From the NCBI RefSeq assembly GCF_037688875.1, contig NZ_JAWDIE010000001.1, positions 211,881 to 275,880 of the forward strand: a stretch of 64,000 nt of DNA, given 5' to 3'. The stretch comes from Amphibiibacter pelophylacis (GTDB lineage: Bacteria > Pseudomonadota > Gammaproteobacteria > Burkholderiales > Burkholderiaceae_C). This document shows positions 63,954 through 64,000 of the stretch, one piece after another. The notes beneath the pieces were generated by a model, which was given only the letters and a program-made list of their open reading frames with translations, had not been told where the DNA came from and made no database searches. The position numbers and the translations under genes are program-made. Each line of letters begins with the position of its first letter. The stretch's first letter is position 1.

Positions 63954-64000
63954 GGAACGATCAGTTGTACGGTGCAGCGCTGTCCCGAAATGACCGGAAT
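63950..64000 (-). CDS. pilV: C-terminal end of a minor pilin, probably PilV (5' part outside window)
   Basis: Seventeen codons reading IPVISGQRCTVQLIVP and a stop are open to the window edge. The position directly before pilW, the ATGA overlap and the cysteine near the C-terminus fit PilV. The body of the gene lies outside the window. Confidence 0.55.
   Translation of the reverse strand: MPVISGQRCTVQLIVP

Overview
The window looks like a chromosomal segment of a high-GC betaproteobacterium of the order Burkholderiales, most likely the family Comamonadaceae. Evidence is the gene content and order: sspA-sspB, tig-clpP-clpX-lon, a pilE/pilY1/pilX/pilW cluster, an era-recO-pdxJ-acpS operon, and closely packed genes with many ATGA stop/start overlaps. 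The family assignment is inference from protein style. I saw no prophage, IS element, CRISPR array or rRNA gene. The accessory-looking parts are a BrnT/BrnA toxin-antitoxin pair and a cytosine methyltransferase with an unknown partner.

Layout. 1-6.5 kb, minus strand: SNF2/SWIM helicase (cut by the window edge), then a zinc-ribbon gene-era-recO-pdxJ-acpS. 6.7-9.7 kb, plus strand: ECF sigma factor, RskA-type anti-sigma and msrP-msrQ (periplasmic methionine sulfoxide repair). 9.7-15.2 kb: tRNA-Arg, sspA-sspB, tRNA-Thr, lemA and two TPM-domain genes, an alpha/beta hydrolase and aroG. 15.3-19.6 kb: a second periplasmic redox module made of cytochrome b, an MsrP-like molybdoenzyme and a Met-rich MXKDX repeat peptide, divergent from an OmpR-type two-component system. 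19.6-25.6 kb, minus strand: a six-gene light/oxidative-damage operon of lipocalin, photolyase, DUF2256, DASH cryptochrome, FeS (6-4)-type photolyase and SDR. 25.8-29.7 kb: an ECF sigma gene facing a bufferin (copper-binding RiPP-like) operon with two near-identical precursors, MNIO maturase, partner protein, DoxX and a zinc-finger anti-sigma as its last gene. 30-34.4 kb: propionyl-CoA carboxylase genes with an HHH protein between the subunits and a VOC protein after them. 34.4-39.3 kb: BrnT/BrnA, a phytase-like esterase, a GMC oxidoreductase, a small MscS channel and bluB. 39.3-49.2 kb: a glucose/mannose-type ABC transporter, AGE-family epimerase, GhrA-type reductase, the methyltransferase locus and zwf. 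49.4-56.4 kb: cytochrome b562, tig-clpP-clpX-lon, tRNA-Gly and tRNA-Cys. 56.4-64 kb: ArsC/Spx-like protein, a DUF697-like protein and the minor-pilin/PilY1 operon, which runs off the right edge.

Common theme. Within 23 kb lie four separate stress-defence modules for the envelope or DNA: msrPQ under an ECF sigma/anti-sigma pair; a Met-rich peptide with a molybdoenzyme next to a two-component system; a three-photolyase operon; and a sigma-linked bufferin operon. The best candidates for under-described biology are the Met-rich peptide operon, the duplicated bufferin precursor with its TGA-N5 octamer repeat arrays, and the photolyase operon. Functions are inferred from sequence families; nothing here was computed against a database.
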